DNA of 64,000 nucleotides from Tritrichomonas foetus (Eukaryota > Parabasalia > Tritrichomonadida > Tritrichomonadidae). The notes below the pieces were generated by a model. The model had not been told where the DNA came from. It saw only the letters and a list, made by a program, of their open reading frames with translations, and made no database searches. The stretch's first letter is position 1; every line of letters begins with the position of its first letter. Positions 19,485 to 30,200 of this stretch are shown piece after piece. The stretch lies in NCBI GenBank assembly GCA_001839685.1, contig MLAK01001382.1, positions 49,460 through 113,459 on the forward strand, written 5' to 3'. The position numbers were made by a program, and so were the translations under genes.

Positions 19485-22400
19485 ATGGAAGCAGAAGATT
19501 TCCCGACCTGGACAAAAACCTTCTGTGCTCTCATAGAAGATAAAGGCGATATATCAATACATATTATTCAGTGTAACGAATTTATCGAACAGATCTTAAC
19601 AACATCAGAATTAGATCCTCCAAATACCGAAAAAACAGCTGAATTTCTCGAGCAATCAATTCCAAAAATTATCAAAAATGTTGTAAAAGTACGGTATATT
19701 CGAAACGAGTATCAAGAATTATATAAATCAGTGATTACAAATTTGATATCATTATATTCTTGGGTTTTTACTTCAGATTATTTTCCTCTGTATGATACAT
19801 TCATTCCATTGTTTGATGAAGATAAAACAATTTACCAAGAAAACAACGGCGGCCAAAAACCGTCCGCCTTTTGGCAAGAAGTGACAAATCAATTTGTTGA
19901 ACTTGCAAGTCTACAAATTATGGTTTCTCGATTTTTAGATGATGGAATAACTCCCCATCACTTTTTTTGCTGCTTAAAAGTTCTTTTCTCACTTCTTCCA
20001 AAACTCGATGCTCAAATTTCAATTGAGTTATCACAACAGCTTTCAGATTCTTTTGCTCAATATTTAAACGAAGATGATTTTTCAAATCACGATGAAGACG
20101 AAATGGATTATTTAATTGAATCTTTATCAATTCTTTTGTCAATAATGAAATTAGTTTCAGATCAATCCATTGTTCAACAACATTTTAGTTCTTATTTTCG
20201 ATTAATTAAATATTTTCTTGATAATTTAAATGAAGAAGATCATTTAGATATTGGAATATCAATTGCTCTACCCTTTTTTAAATTTAATGATCCTGAAATC
20301 AGCAAACAATTACGTGATTACATCATTGAATCAGAAGTTATCAATCATTTTGATGAAATATCTGACGTATTTCAAATCAAACTACTAAAAGTTTTAAAAG
20401 AATCAATGGATGTACAGTTTTTAGTAAAAATACTGGATGGTTTAGATGATGAAAATTTTATTGAAATTGTTCAAGACTTCAATCTTGAATTAATGACAGA
20501 ATTTCTTGATAAAGTTGATCAAAATAATGAAACAATTGCTTTTAATTTAATTGAAATTGCTGTTTTATTAAAAGATAATCCGGATATTCAAGAATTAATT
20601 TTAAATAATGTTTTAAATAAATTCAATTTACAAACTGCTCAAGTTAAACAATTTAATCTCTTATTTCATCCATTTCAATCATTAATTTTTGATGCGTGTA
20701 TGAATAATATTGCAAAACATCCTATTTTTATTTCTTTGCTTGAAGATTTGGTTTTAAAAACACAAATTGAGATTGATGAAGCATGCATAAACACAATTTT
20801 AAATTATGCAGTGGAAGAAAAACTAGAAGTTTTTTCTCTTTTACGTGCTTTTTACAAGCGAACTACATTTCAATTAAAACATGAACAAATTGAAATCTTA
20901 TTTAGTGATCTTGAACAAGATAAAGTCGTTCAATTTTTAAATGATCTTCTTGTTGAAAGAGGAATTGAAATTTTTAAAAGTGACATCACTCAAATTTTCA
21001 ATGAAATTGAGGTTAAAAATGAGGCTTTTATTAAATTAGTTTATAATTATATAATTGGATATAATGTTTTCAATAAGAATATTGTTTCGACACTGAGAGC
21101 AACTCCATCAATGGCACCATCAGCTGAACAAATAAAATCCATATTACTAAAAGTCCCAGAAAATTATAAAGTTGTTCAATGGCCATTAAATTATTTTAAT
21201 CATCTCTGGAATTTACTACCTTTGGATAACCTTGTTGATAAATTACTATTTAAGATATTGACAAGTGTTCAATCAAATATAATTAAAGACATGATTATTG
21301 ACCTTGTTAATTTGATTATGGAGTTTAATTCGAATGAAATAAGACCATATTTATCACTTTTGCTTAGTGCTGTGAAGAAAATTGAATCTTCAGTGAATCT
21401 AAAAGACATTGGAATTGCCCAACATTACTGTCTTGGAGATATTCCTGAAAGTGATGGAAATAATGAATTTCACTTTACTTATACAGAAAAGTTTTCAGTG
21501 AAAACATATTCAATCCCAAATGTCAATGAACTATTGAAAATTGCTGCATTGAAACTTAATTCCACAGCTGATTCACTAACATTACGAGATAATTACAATC
21601 ATCCACTATCTAATAATAAACCACCTCCTAAAGGACAAACCAACTTCATTATAACTGGCAATATCACCCCGATAAACTATAATGAATATCCATCATGTAC
21701 TTTATCAGAATTAGATTTTTCATCACATCTTTTAACTTTATTTGCGGGTGAATTAGACGAGGAAACATCCAAAGTAATTCAAGAATTTCTTGAATATTTA
21801 CCAACTAATCCACAAATCCAAGAGCTTGTTTACATGCCTGATGAATTAATTGAAGCCTTAAAATCACAAGAAAATCCCATTCCTTATCGATATATGATCA
21901 AGGCAACTTTACGCCGTCGTAAATCTACTGAAATAATTGACCTTTTTAAGAATTCCTCAATTTTCCAAGCAATTAAAAATGATTTTATCACCAATAGATT
22001 TAATGGAACAGAAAACTATTATTTATTAGAATTTATGAATCATTTCTTTAATGATAATGCTGTTCCTGAACCAACTTTCATTAAATTATTGCTTAATATC
22101 CTTCAATGCCAGAATGATGAGTACAACAAATCTAAAAAAGTTATAATCCATCTTTTGAATCGCTATATTTCTAATAATGATCATAAAATAATCATCAGGC
22201 AAATTTTAACAGAAAATGAATATGTTGAATCTCTAATTCAAAATTGTAAAGATGGCATTTGGGACCAATTTAAATTATTCTTAACACAATGCTTGGATCA
22301 TTCATTATTTTATAATCTTTTCACAAAATATCCAGACAATTATCGAAATGTTGAATTATTATTAATGATTTTGAATTCATTAGTTCAATCCGATAAAAAA

Positions 22401-25400
22401 GAAGAAATTATAAATCTATCGATTGAATTACTGCCAAATTTTGACATAAACATTTCATCTAAAATCCTTGATATCATTTTAAACGATAATGTTGTTAACG
22501 AAGAAAATGTAAATCGAATTTTTGATTTAGCTATTTTAATTCCAAAAGATGATATTCGTGATCAAATTTTGAATAAATTATTCGCTTTTGTGAAAAATGA
22601 AGAATCACCAAAACATTGTTGTTTAATGCGTTTCTTTGATATTCTATCAAAAACCAGATACTCTGGGAATAAACGTAAATATGGTCAACAAGAAAGATAT
22701 CATAAAGAATATGTCAAACAACAACTTTTACATCTAAAAGTGTTCAGAAATTCTGTATTTGAACAAAATAGTGAAAACAAAGAAATAGTTAAACTCCAAA
22801 AATATTTTGCTAAAAATATGTTAAATGGTCAAGAAGTGCCATTCAAATATGTTGATTCTAATAAAATGTCACCTTATAAGCATTTAACAAAAATAATGAA
22901 TGGCCTTCCAAAAGAATTTGTTGATCAGAATTTTACATTTGTTACTTCACAATGTCTTCTTGACCCTTCTGTTTTAGAAAATATTGATCAGATAAATCCT
23001 TATATTGTTGTTCATCTGACTCAATATTCACCATGTGACTTACCAACAGAATTAAAAGTTTTGGATCAAAATTACAGATTGACCGGAATCATTACTAAAC
23101 AGAAAAGTGATACAAAAATTTATCGAAGTATTGTGTTCGAAGGAAATACTTGGCTAATTTATCATGATCAGTTTTTAAATCGAGCTGATGAGACTAATCT
23201 TTTACCAATCTTCCAAGGTGTTATGCAAAACATCTTTTCAATGGCTCCTTATATTCTATTTTACACACGTGAAAATGATATTAATAATTTCCAAATTAAT
23301 TTTAATGAATCAGCTTACATTAGTTGTCAACTTTTACATTTCGATTCATCTAAAATACCTAAAACTGTCATTAAAAATCTCGAAAAGGCCGCTGATTTGA
23401 AATTACTATCGAAAAATGCTTTATCGCATACAATTTGCAGTTTTATTGAATCAAATGCAACATCAAAACAACTCTTTTTCTTTTATTTAAATATGTATTC
23501 GAGATGTCCAAATGTTTCTTTTAGTTTGAAATTTGAAAGACGTTTGATGAATGAAGAAATTCCAGATATTAATGACATTCTTAATAATCTTGATATAATT
23601 TGTGATTGTTATCGAAAAGTTACTGCAATTGATTGTATTAATACAATTTCTACACTCTTACATAATGTTGTAATAAATTATTCATATGATTCAGTTAAAC
23701 ATCTAATTAAAAATTTAGTTGAAACATTTCCTGAAATTACTTGGTTCCGTGCACAGAGTCAAATGTGTCGAGTTATCTTATCATTTTTATTAAATCATCA
23801 AAATGAAGCCGAACAATTTTGTAGATCCTTAAATATTCAAAAAATGTTAATTGATACTCTGAAGTCAAATTATTCGAATAACCGTCCATTAAATTATGTG
23901 AATTCAATTGATGGTTCAACAATAATGCATTGTTTATCATATTTTATAGATGATAATCTCCGAATTTTATTAGATTTAATTGCACAATTAATGGCAACCA
24001 AATTACATGAAGTTTATTTTACAATTTTGATGTTGAAGTGCGTAAAGAATCAAATATTCACTTATGATGAAATAATGAATCGTTTAATCAATCGTGATTC
24101 TTTTTCACGTGTGAAAATACAAAAAATTCTATGTGATGGTCTGAAAAGACTTTCTAGTGATACTGAAGTGTCAGAAATTGCTTCACTCTTTGAAAGTAAT
24201 AAGGAACTTCTAAGTTTTATTGAACATATTTTCATTGAAATTGAGCATGATAGGAGGTTACAAGATTCCTTGATTTCTACTGGATCCTTATTCTTTGTAA
24301 GACTTTTAAATCCAAGTTTGTTTTCTAAAACTGTATCAGATAAAGTTTATGAAGTAATAAATAGACTATTAGTTGTTTCTAAAACTGAAGATTTCACAGA
24401 TTTTGCATTAAAGTTTACAATGTATTTTGACTCTACAAACTCCTTAAATATAATTAAACTTCTTGTTGATAAATTCCTTGTTGAAAGACCAAAGCTTGCT
24501 CGCAGTTTGATTTCTCGAGTTGATCTCATTAAAAATGATATTGAAATGACAAATACTTACTTTGAATTATTGAATATGTTCAAAGAAAATGAAATTTCCC
24601 AACTAATTCCATTACTTATCCCTTATATATGTAATGCAAAGGATTTGAGATTCTTTAAGAAATTTATCAACCATGATATTTTATCTCTTGATGCTTGGGA
24701 TTCTATTCTATCTAAAATCGAAAAATGTGATGATTTCAATGATTACTACATTCTAGAAGAATTTATTGAGGCTGTCCTAAATGTTGACAAGCGTTCATCT
24801 CTAGCCTATTCTATTGTTTTCTCAAAACAGAGAAATTTCATTCCAGGATGTTTTATTCGATTTTTGTTTCTGATTAACCCAGATCAAAAAGTCGACATCA
24901 ACATGCTCATTAATAGTTTAAACTTTGCAATTGAATCTGCAAACAAAAATGAAAACGAACTTCAATATGTTGACTACTTTCTCACACGTTCTCTAAATTA
25001 TTTCAAAAATATCAACCTTCCTCAACATAAAGTTAATGAATCCAACAATCAAGCAAATAATGAATTATGCGATGAAACTGGTGATGGAAGCAATGAAAAT
25101 GGAGAAGTTATGTTGAATATTCCTGAATTCTGCGAATTTACATTAAAATATGCTAATTCTGCAACTTCTGACAAGCTTGTTCAACTTGTTAAAGTTGTTT
25201 ACCAGCAGAATCCAATCTTTAAAGAATTGATTGAAGATGAAATTGAAACCCAAATTCATCGAGATATTGAATGTCCTAATCTGGTTGCCCTAAAAATGCA
25301 ACTTGAAAAAGACACTATCAAAATAGGAAAAATTGTCGAATTACATAATGAAGCCGTGAATAAAGTTGCTGATGCAACAAAGACTTCGGAATTTTTATTT

Positions 25401-25991
25401 GATTTCTATTTGTCACAACAATATGAAAAAACCGAATTAGCGCCTCTTCTTTTCCATACTTCGCAACTTGTTTCGAAATCCGAAAAAGCATTCTTTTCAA
25501 AATCATTTCTGAACATGAATAAAACTGATTTTACACTTTTCTTGAAAAAATTTAGTCGAACAATGAATCCATTAAATTCTACCCCAATTGATATGAAAAG
25601 ATGCTGGTTTTTAATTAAAACAGTACATGATTTCAAAGAAATGATTATACGTTCGATACCTCTTGATCGAAGACGAATCATCATGATTGCAGAAATGAGC
25701 GAGCCTTTTCGGAAATATGCAGTAAAAGTGTTTGATATCAAAAATGAAGAAATGAAAATCATAGTTCCATCATCAAAGAATGAAAACCCAAATAATGATA
25801 GAAATGGAGATCAGAATAATTCTGAACAGATGGAATATCAAAAAAATGATGATCAAGTTTCAATTCCAAGAGAAGCAAAAAGTATGCCGATCTTAAACAA
25901 CAAAACAAGAAATTCATCAAATAATAGTCCAAATAAAAATACAGAAAACACTAAACCGTATTTCTTTAGAAGACCAGATCCAAAGAAATAA
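19485..25991 (+). CDS. Giant USP9X/USP24/USP34-like protein with degenerate (inactive) ubiquitin-hydrolase domain
   Basis: This 2168-residue protein is mostly helical ARM/HEAT-like repeat. A ubiquitin-like stretch lies at about residues 655-720. It is followed by more helices and then a shortened USP fold at about residues 1055-1260. The N-terminal Cys box of the fold is recognisable as YHKEYVKQQLLHLKVFRNSV (1072-1091), by comparison with CYMNSVLQQLYMIPSIRN in USP9X-type enzymes. The catalytic Cys position is Tyr1072 in that alignment. The His box (LTGIITKQKSDTKIYRS, 1199-1215) lacks the Gly-His-Tyr motif. The W..Y.D and APYILFYTRE elements are kept. Only about 105 residues separate the two boxes, far fewer than in active USPs, so the fingers are missing. 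This suggests a pseudo-deubiquitinase scaffold. The C-terminus is Asn-rich and disordered. Start: first ATG. Confidence 0.75.
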   Translation: MEAEDFPTWTKTFCALIEDKGDISIHIIQCNEFIEQILTTSELDPPNTEKTAEFLEQSIPKIIKNVVKVRYIRNEYQELYKSVITNLISLYSWVFTSDYFPLYDTFIPLFDEDKTIYQENNGGQKPSAFWQEVTNQFVELASLQIMVSRFLDDGITPHHFFCCLKVLFSLLPKLDAQISIELSQQLSDSFAQYLNEDDFSNHDEDEMDYLIESLSILLSIMKLVSDQSIVQQHFSSYFRLIKYFLDNLNEEDHLDIGISIALPFFKFNDPEISKQLRDYIIESEVINHFDEISDVFQIKLLKVLKESMDVQFLVKILDGLDDENFIEIVQDFNLELMTEFLDKVDQNNETIAFNLIEIAVLLKDNPDIQELILNNVLNKFNLQTAQVKQFNLLFHPFQSLIFDACMNNIAKHPIFISLLEDLVLKTQIEIDEACINTILNYAVEEKLEVFSLLRAFYKRTTFQLKHEQIEILFSDLEQDKVVQFLNDLLVERGIEIFKSDITQIFNEIEVKNEAFIKLVYNYIIGYNVFNKNIVSTLRATPSMAPSAEQIKSILLKVPENYKVVQWPLNYFNHLWNLLPLDNLVDKLLFKILTSVQSNIIKDMIIDLVNLIMEFNSNEIRPYLSLLLSAVKKIESSVNLKDIGIAQHYCLGDIPESDGNNEFHFTYTEKFSVKTYSIPNVNELLKIAALKLNSTADSLTLRDNYNHPLSNNKPPPKGQTNFIITGNITPINYNEYPSCTLSELDFSSHLLTLFAGELDEETSKVIQEFLEYLPTNPQIQELVYMPDELIEALKSQENPIPYRYMIKATLRRRKSTEIIDLFKNSSIFQAIKNDFITNRFNGTENYYLLEFMNHFFNDNAVPEPTFIKLLLNILQCQNDEYNKSKKVIIHLLNRYISNNDHKIIIRQILTENEYVESLIQNCKDGIWDQFKLFLTQCLDHSLFYNLFTKYPDNYRNVELLLMILNSLVQSDKKEEIINLSIELLPNFDINISSKILDIILNDNVVNEENVNRIFDLAILIPKDDIRDQILNKLFAFVKNEESPKHCCLMRFFDILSKTRYSGNKRKYGQQERYHKEYVKQQLLHLKVFRNSVFEQNSENKEIVKLQKYFAKNMLNGQEVPFKYVDSNKMSPYKHLTKIMNGLPKEFVDQNFTFVTSQCLLDPSVLENIDQINPYIVVHLTQYSPCDLPTELKVLDQNYRLTGIITKQKSDTKIYRSIVFEGNTWLIYHDQFLNRADETNLLPIFQGVMQNIFSMAPYILFYTRENDINNFQINFNESAYISCQLLHFDSSKIPKTVIKNLEKAADLKLLSKNALSHTICSFIESNATSKQLFFFYLNMYSRCPNVSFSLKFERRLMNEEIPDINDILNNLDIICDCYRKVTAIDCINTISTLLHNVVINYSYDSVKHLIKNLVETFPEITWFRAQSQMCRVILSFLLNHQNEAEQFCRSLNIQKMLIDTLKSNYSNNRPLNYVNSIDGSTIMHCLSYFIDDNLRILLDLIAQLMATKLHEVYFTILMLKCVKNQIFTYDEIMNRLINRDSFSRVKIQKILCDGLKRLSSDTEVSEIASLFESNKELLSFIEHIFIEIEHDRRLQDSLISTGSLFFVRLLNPSLFSKTVSDKVYEVINRLLVVSKTEDFTDFALKFTMYFDSTNSLNIIKLLVDKFLVERPKLARSLISRVDLIKNDIEMTNTYFELLNMFKENEISQLIPLLIPYICNAKDLRFFKKFINHDILSLDAWDSILSKIEKCDDFNDYYILEEFIEAVLNVDKRSSLAYSIVFSKQRNFIPGCFIRFLFLINPDQKVDINMLINSLNFAIESANKNENELQYVDYFLTRSLNYFKNINLPQHKVNESNNQANNELCDETGDGSNENGEVMLNIPEFCEFTLKYANSATSDKLVQLVKVVYQQNPIFKELIEDEIETQIHRDIECPNLVALKMQLEKDTIKIGKIVELHNEAVNKVADATKTSEFLFDFYLSQQYEKTELAPLLFHTSQLVSKSEKAFFSKSFLNMNKTDFTLFLKKFSRTMNPLNSTPIDMKRCWFLIKTVHDFKEMIIRSIPLDRRRIIMIAEMSEPFRKYAVKVFDIKNEEMKIIVPSSKNENPNNDRNGDQNNSEQMEYQKNDDQVSIPREAKSMPILNNKTRNSSNNSPNKNTENTKPYFFRRPDPKK

Positions 25992-26062
25992 TTTTCTCAG
26001 AAATCCATTATTATTTTGTAAATTTTTTAGATAAGTTTTAATTTTATTCAACTCTTTCTGTA

Positions 26063-26065
<3 letters not shown>

Positions 26066-26093
<28 letters not shown>
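26066..26093. repeat. Poly(T) tract, 28 bp
   Basis: An uninterrupted run of 28 T in the 177-bp spacer between the convergent 3' ends of the USP-like gene (+) and the M3 peptidase gene (-). Confidence 0.95.
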
Positions 26094-26168
26094 GTCCTTG
26101 TAAAATAAAAAATTATTGTTTTTGTAAGATATATTCATTCATTGAAAAGGTTTTCATTTATTAATATT

Positions 26169-28334
26169 CTATAAAAGTCCATATCGTTGAAAGAAGGCAG
26201 AAGGATCAGGATCGCGTCCCATGAAGTCTCTAAAAAGTTCATCAGGTGGTTTCATATCTCCCTGGCTGATGATCTTCTCACGAATTTCTCGTCCAAGTTT
26301 TGGATTCATGACTCCTTCTTGGTTAAAACGCGCGAAAACATCAGCTTCAAGAACTTCAGCCCATTTATAACTATAATAATCAGCAGAATAACCAACAGGC
26401 GATGCAAAAAGATGTCTTGAATTGTAAATCAAACTTGGTGATCGAATTTTACTTGATTTGGGATCTCGATATTCAGATAATAAAAGATCATCAATTTCAT
26501 CAATATCGTGAATTTGAGAATACTTCTCAAAATGATGATGAAGTTCCATATCAACTTTACTAATTCGTAATTGCCCCATTAATAAACTTGCAGAATGAAA
26601 GTTTCTTGCTGCAATCATTTTATTAAAAAGTTCATCAGGGATTCTTTCACCAGTTTCATAATGATGAGCAAAAAGGTCAAGACTTTCTCTATTCCATGTC
26701 CAATTCTCTAAAAACCTTGAAGGAAATTCAACAAAATCACGTAAAACATGTGTTCCTGCAAGTGATCTTATTGGTGATTTACTTAAAAGGAAGTGACATA
26801 AATGACCAAACTCATGAAAAATTGTTTGTGCTTCTCTTCGGGTTAACAAAGCAGGTTTCCCGGAAGTACTTTTGGCTAAATTTCCATTCAGTGTTGCAAT
26901 ATTTCTTGGTAAATTTGTTGACATTGAAACAAGTTGTTTTTCCCATGCACCCGATCTTTTATCTTCACGTGGATGCCAATCAGCATAAAATGCACCAAGT
27001 AATTCTTTGGTATCTTTATCATAAACTTCATAATACTTTACATCTTTATGCCAAACTTCAATTGCATCTTCTTGAATTTCTTCCGTTTTATTTTCACGAT
27101 AGAAAGTTTCTTTTTCTACAACATTAATTCCATAAATAGTTGCAGTCACTTGAAAAACTCCTTTCATTACATTTTCAACTGAAAAATATGGGCGTAAAAC
27201 TTCATCATCAAAATCATATTTCTCTTTCCTTAACAATTCTGAATAATAAGCTCTTTCCCAAGGCATTACTTCACATTCTTCACAATTCTTATTTTCATCA
27301 TTATTTTTATTTTCATTCAGGTCTTGATTTTCGGTGGTATTTATTAGTTTTGCCTTATATTTTCGAATTGTTTCATTTTCTTCCAAATACTTTTGGAAAC
27401 ACATGTCGCGCAAATCATCAACAAATTTAAGAGCTTTATCACCATTTTTCATCATTCTTATTTCAGTCATATAATCAGCAAAAGATTTATAACCAAGAAT
27501 TTTGGCTTTTCTGTCTCTTAATTCAAGAATTTTATGAACATTTTCAGTATTATCAAACTCACCTTTAAATCCGATTGAACAAGTTCCTTCCCACATTTTC
27601 TTCCGAATTTCTTCATTTTTCGCATATTTCATAACCAAACTTGAAAGTGGAGCTTCAAGTGTGAATCTATAACGTTCACCATTAGTTTTCTCTGTTAACA
27701 TTGAAATAGCAGTTTCTGGGAGACTTTCAAGTAAATGCTCTTCTCCTTTTTCAACAAAGAATTCAAAATTAACTCTAGAATCGAGTTGATTTTTCTTATA
27801 TTTATCAGTGACTTCAGCTAATTCTTTAGTTATTGCTGATATTTCTTCTTTTCCTTTCTCGTCTAAATCAGCACCATGTCTTTTGAATCCACGAATTGTT
27901 TTTTCAATATATCTCAGCTTAACAGCATCTAGCTTGAATTTTTTTGGGTCACTTTTTACAATTTTTTCAGACTTTTGAAAAAGCTCCCACAATTTGGGAT
28001 TCAAATCAACAGATGTTGAGAAATCAACATATTTTGGATTTAATATTTTAAAAGCAGATCTTTGTGAGGCTGAATCACGAACAGAATTTAAATGAGTGAA
28101 AAGTGCCCAAGCTTGACTTAATTCACTAAACATTTCATCATAAACTTGAAAAGTTGTCTCATAAGATATTTCATCATCAGAAATATTTACAAGCTCATCA
28201 ATTTTCTTTTGGCACCGTTCTATTGCTAAAACGATGTCTATTTGTGCTTGCTCAGGAGTCAGCTCTGCCCATCTGAATTTAAGCGAAGGATCAAGAAAAG
28301 GATGATAATCTCCCATTTGTTTCACTTTAACCAT
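26169..28334 (-). CDS. M3-family zinc oligopeptidase (thimet oligopeptidase/oligopeptidase A type)
   Basis: This 721-residue protein has the usual length for M3 peptidases (about 680-720). The zinc site is complete: HEFGH at residues 507-511 (His507, Glu508, His511) and the third ligand Glu536 in DFVEFPSRFLENW, at the family spacing of 29 residues. The C-terminal substrate-binding signature around Y(S)YKWAEVLEADVFARF is present. Such enzymes cut short peptides (under about 20 residues) and cannot take folded proteins. No targeting signal is seen, so a cytosolic site is likely, downstream of the proteasome. A charged Asn/Glu-rich insert lies around residues 325-350. The start is the first ATG. 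A TTAACCTT box lies about 14 nt upstream of the ATG on the minus strand, also seen before the VPS15 gene. Confidence 0.95.
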   Translation of the reverse strand: MVKVKQMGDYHPFLDPSLKFRWAELTPEQAQIDIVLAIERCQKKIDELVNISDDEISYETTFQVYDEMFSELSQAWALFTHLNSVRDSASQRSAFKILNPKYVDFSTSVDLNPKLWELFQKSEKIVKSDPKKFKLDAVKLRYIEKTIRGFKRHGADLDEKGKEEISAITKELAEVTDKYKKNQLDSRVNFEFFVEKGEEHLLESLPETAISMLTEKTNGERYRFTLEAPLSSLVMKYAKNEEIRKKMWEGTCSIGFKGEFDNTENVHKILELRDRKAKILGYKSFADYMTEIRMMKNGDKALKFVDDLRDMCFQKYLEENETIRKYKAKLINTTENQDLNENKNNDENKNCEECEVMPWERAYYSELLRKEKYDFDDEVLRPYFSVENVMKGVFQVTATIYGINVVEKETFYRENKTEEIQEDAIEVWHKDVKYYEVYDKDTKELLGAFYADWHPREDKRSGAWEKQLVSMSTNLPRNIATLNGNLAKSTSGKPALLTRREAQTIFHEFGHLCHFLLSKSPIRSLAGTHVLRDFVEFPSRFLENWTWNRESLDLFAHHYETGERIPDELFNKMIAARNFHSASLLMGQLRISKVDMELHHHFEKYSQIHDIDEIDDLLLSEYRDPKSSKIRSPSLIYNSRHLFASPVGYSADYYSYKWAEVLEADVFARFNQEGVMNPKLGREIREKIISQGDMKPPDELFRDFMGRDPDPSAFFQRYGLL

Positions 28335-28829
28335 ATGTTTGGCAAAATAAGGTTAATTTATGGCGGTTAAATAAATTCACTAACCCTTCTTGTAAAATTC
28401 TTTTTATTTTCTGATGAAAAATGGCCGGTTAATTACACATTCAAAACTCAACGCGTCGAAAAAAGTCGTAAGTGAAAGTGATTCTTCGAAAAATTAAATG
28501 ATTTCATAATTAATTGGATATACTAGGCATCACTGTTACTGCCATGATTAAAAGAAATTATATCATTCCATCTTTACGAAATTCGGAAAATATCAAATAA
28601 AAATTGAAAAACAATAGAAGATTAAATCATTGTAAGCTACAATCATAATGTAGAATTTCACCTTATTCTAAGAAGAGTGTGCTTTGAAAGAATGCTTCAA
28701 AAAAAGATAAAATAAAATCATTTCTATGAAGTATTGAAATACGTGAAGTGTTAGTAAATATTCATTCATAATGAATCAAAAGATTTTTAGTCAAAAAAAT
28801 TGATTTGATTTTTCGAATTTTCATTGGTT
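28335..28829. other. Intergenic spacer, about 495 bp
   Basis: Upstream region of the peptidase gene and downstream region of the secreted Lys/Glu-rich gene. AT-rich apart from a small richer patch near 28440-28470. No gene is recognised. Confidence 0.6.
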
Positions 28830-29726
28830 TTAGAGATCCTGTGGCTTTTCGGGATTTTCATTTTCTTCCAAAGTGGAATCAATGGGCTTTTCCACATCAC
28901 TTTTTACTTTAAGCTTCTTTGATGCGATTTTCAAAGCCTTAATGAAACTTTTGTCACTATTCTTTTCTTCTTTTTGGGCTAAATCTTTCTGTGTTTTATC
29001 AACCTTTTCTTCTTCAACTTTTACATTTTCTTCGTTGAGATTTTCTTCTGTTGGCTTTTCTTCTTTGGAATTTTCTTCTTTTTGATTTTTTGATTTTTTG
29101 AGTCTTTTCACTTCTTCTTTTTGGGTTTTATATCCTTTTTTGGCATTCAATTTGAGTATTTTAATATGTTTTTTCTCGGTTGGTGAAAGAGAAATTAATT
29201 GTTCGGCTATCTGATCATATTCTTGAGAAAGCTGATTCAATTTTTCTTCATTGTTTTTTTCTGAGCCGATTTGCTTCTTAATCTTTCTTAATTTTTTCTT
29301 CAAATCTCTGACTTTTGGATTTTTCTGGGGTTTTCCTTGACGATGGCGTTCTTTGGCAAGACTGAGTGATTTTGCAAGGATGTTTTGGGTGTTTACCGTA
29401 ACGTTTTGGCCAAAACAAAGTGAAACATTTTTGTCGGAAGCTCCTGAAAGGTACACCAATACGCATTTTTCAACATCAGGTGAATCATCAAAAATTAGAC
29501 CGAATGTAATATTTGCATCGAGAATTTCTGTGAGATTTTGGCATGCTTCGTTAAATAATTTGAATACATCGTCGCTTCTGTCGTTCGTATTTGTTCGAAG
29601 TGAAATTAACAAATGGTTTTTGTCAAGTGAGTTACAGAATGTCTCGTATGATTCTTGTGTAAACTCAGTGATATTCACCAAGTCATTCTCTGAGAAACAG
29701 AGGCATAATAAGAAAGCGAAAAACAT
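28830..29726 (-). CDS. Secreted/ER protein with Lys/Glu-rich coiled-coil tail, family not recognised
   Basis: This 298-residue protein starts at the ATG at 29726. The same frame extends upstream only with non-ATG codons, and an initiator-like TCATAC lies 14 nt before this ATG. MFFAFLLCLCFS is a clear signal peptide. Residues about 15-125 form a compact domain with NIT, NLT and NVS sequons and several Cys. It might be thioredoxin-like (HLLISLRTNT..., KCVLVYLSG), but no CXXC motif is present. Residues about 130-215 are strongly Lys/Arg/Gln-rich and predict as coiled coil. The last 80 residues are an EEKPTEENLNEENVKVEEEK-type charged, low-complexity tail without an HDEL/KDEL-like signal. Function unknown. 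Confidence 0.65.
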   Translation of the reverse strand: MFFAFLLCLCFSENDLVNITEFTQESYETFCNSLDKNHLLISLRTNTNDRSDDVFKLFNEACQNLTEILDANITFGLIFDDSPDVEKCVLVYLSGASDKNVSLCFGQNVTVNTQNILAKSLSLAKERHRQGKPQKNPKVRDLKKKLRKIKKQIGSEKNNEEKLNQLSQEYDQIAEQLISLSPTEKKHIKILKLNAKKGYKTQKEEVKRLKKSKNQKEENSKEEKPTEENLNEENVKVEEEKVDKTQKDLAQKEEKNSDKSFIKALKIASKKLKVKSDVEKPIDSTLEENENPEKPQDL

Positions 29727-30200
29727 TGAATAAGTAAGTGGTATGAATTGAACTTTTCTGTTGATATTTGGTGTCAATTCAGAAATTTGTGAATCCAAAT
29801 AATCGAAAACGATCACTTATCAATTTTTCCAATGTGCATTCAAAAGTCTCTAGAAATTGTGAAAAATGGACACTCATATTTTTCATTTCGATATATCTTG
29901 TTACTTTATAAATATTTTGTTTTTTTACGAAGCGAATACTCACTTCAAATATATAAAAAAATTATTTTTCATTCCATATCTCACAACATAGTACACTTCG
30001 ATTGAACAATAATAATCGGCATTTGAAAAGTTACTTTTATCACGAATTATTTATATATTCATGATGTTAAGTATAGAAAAACATAATAGGACTGAAATAA
30101 TAATAATATAACAATTCTATTTTTATTTAAATTTATTTAATCAATTTATACATGATTTTATACATAAAAATACACAAATACATACATAATAATAATCATC
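29727..30200. other. Intergenic spacer, about 470 bp
   Basis: AT-rich. Apart from the initiator-like element and A/T runs near 30100-30200 (tandem ATACATA-type sequence), nothing is recognised. Confidence 0.6.
29741..29746 (-). promoter_or_regulatory. Initiator-like element (TCATAC)
   Basis: On the minus strand TCATA lies 14 nt upstream of the ATG at 29726 and matches TCA(C/T)(T/A). It supports that ATG over the longer non-ATG frame. Confidence 0.4.
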
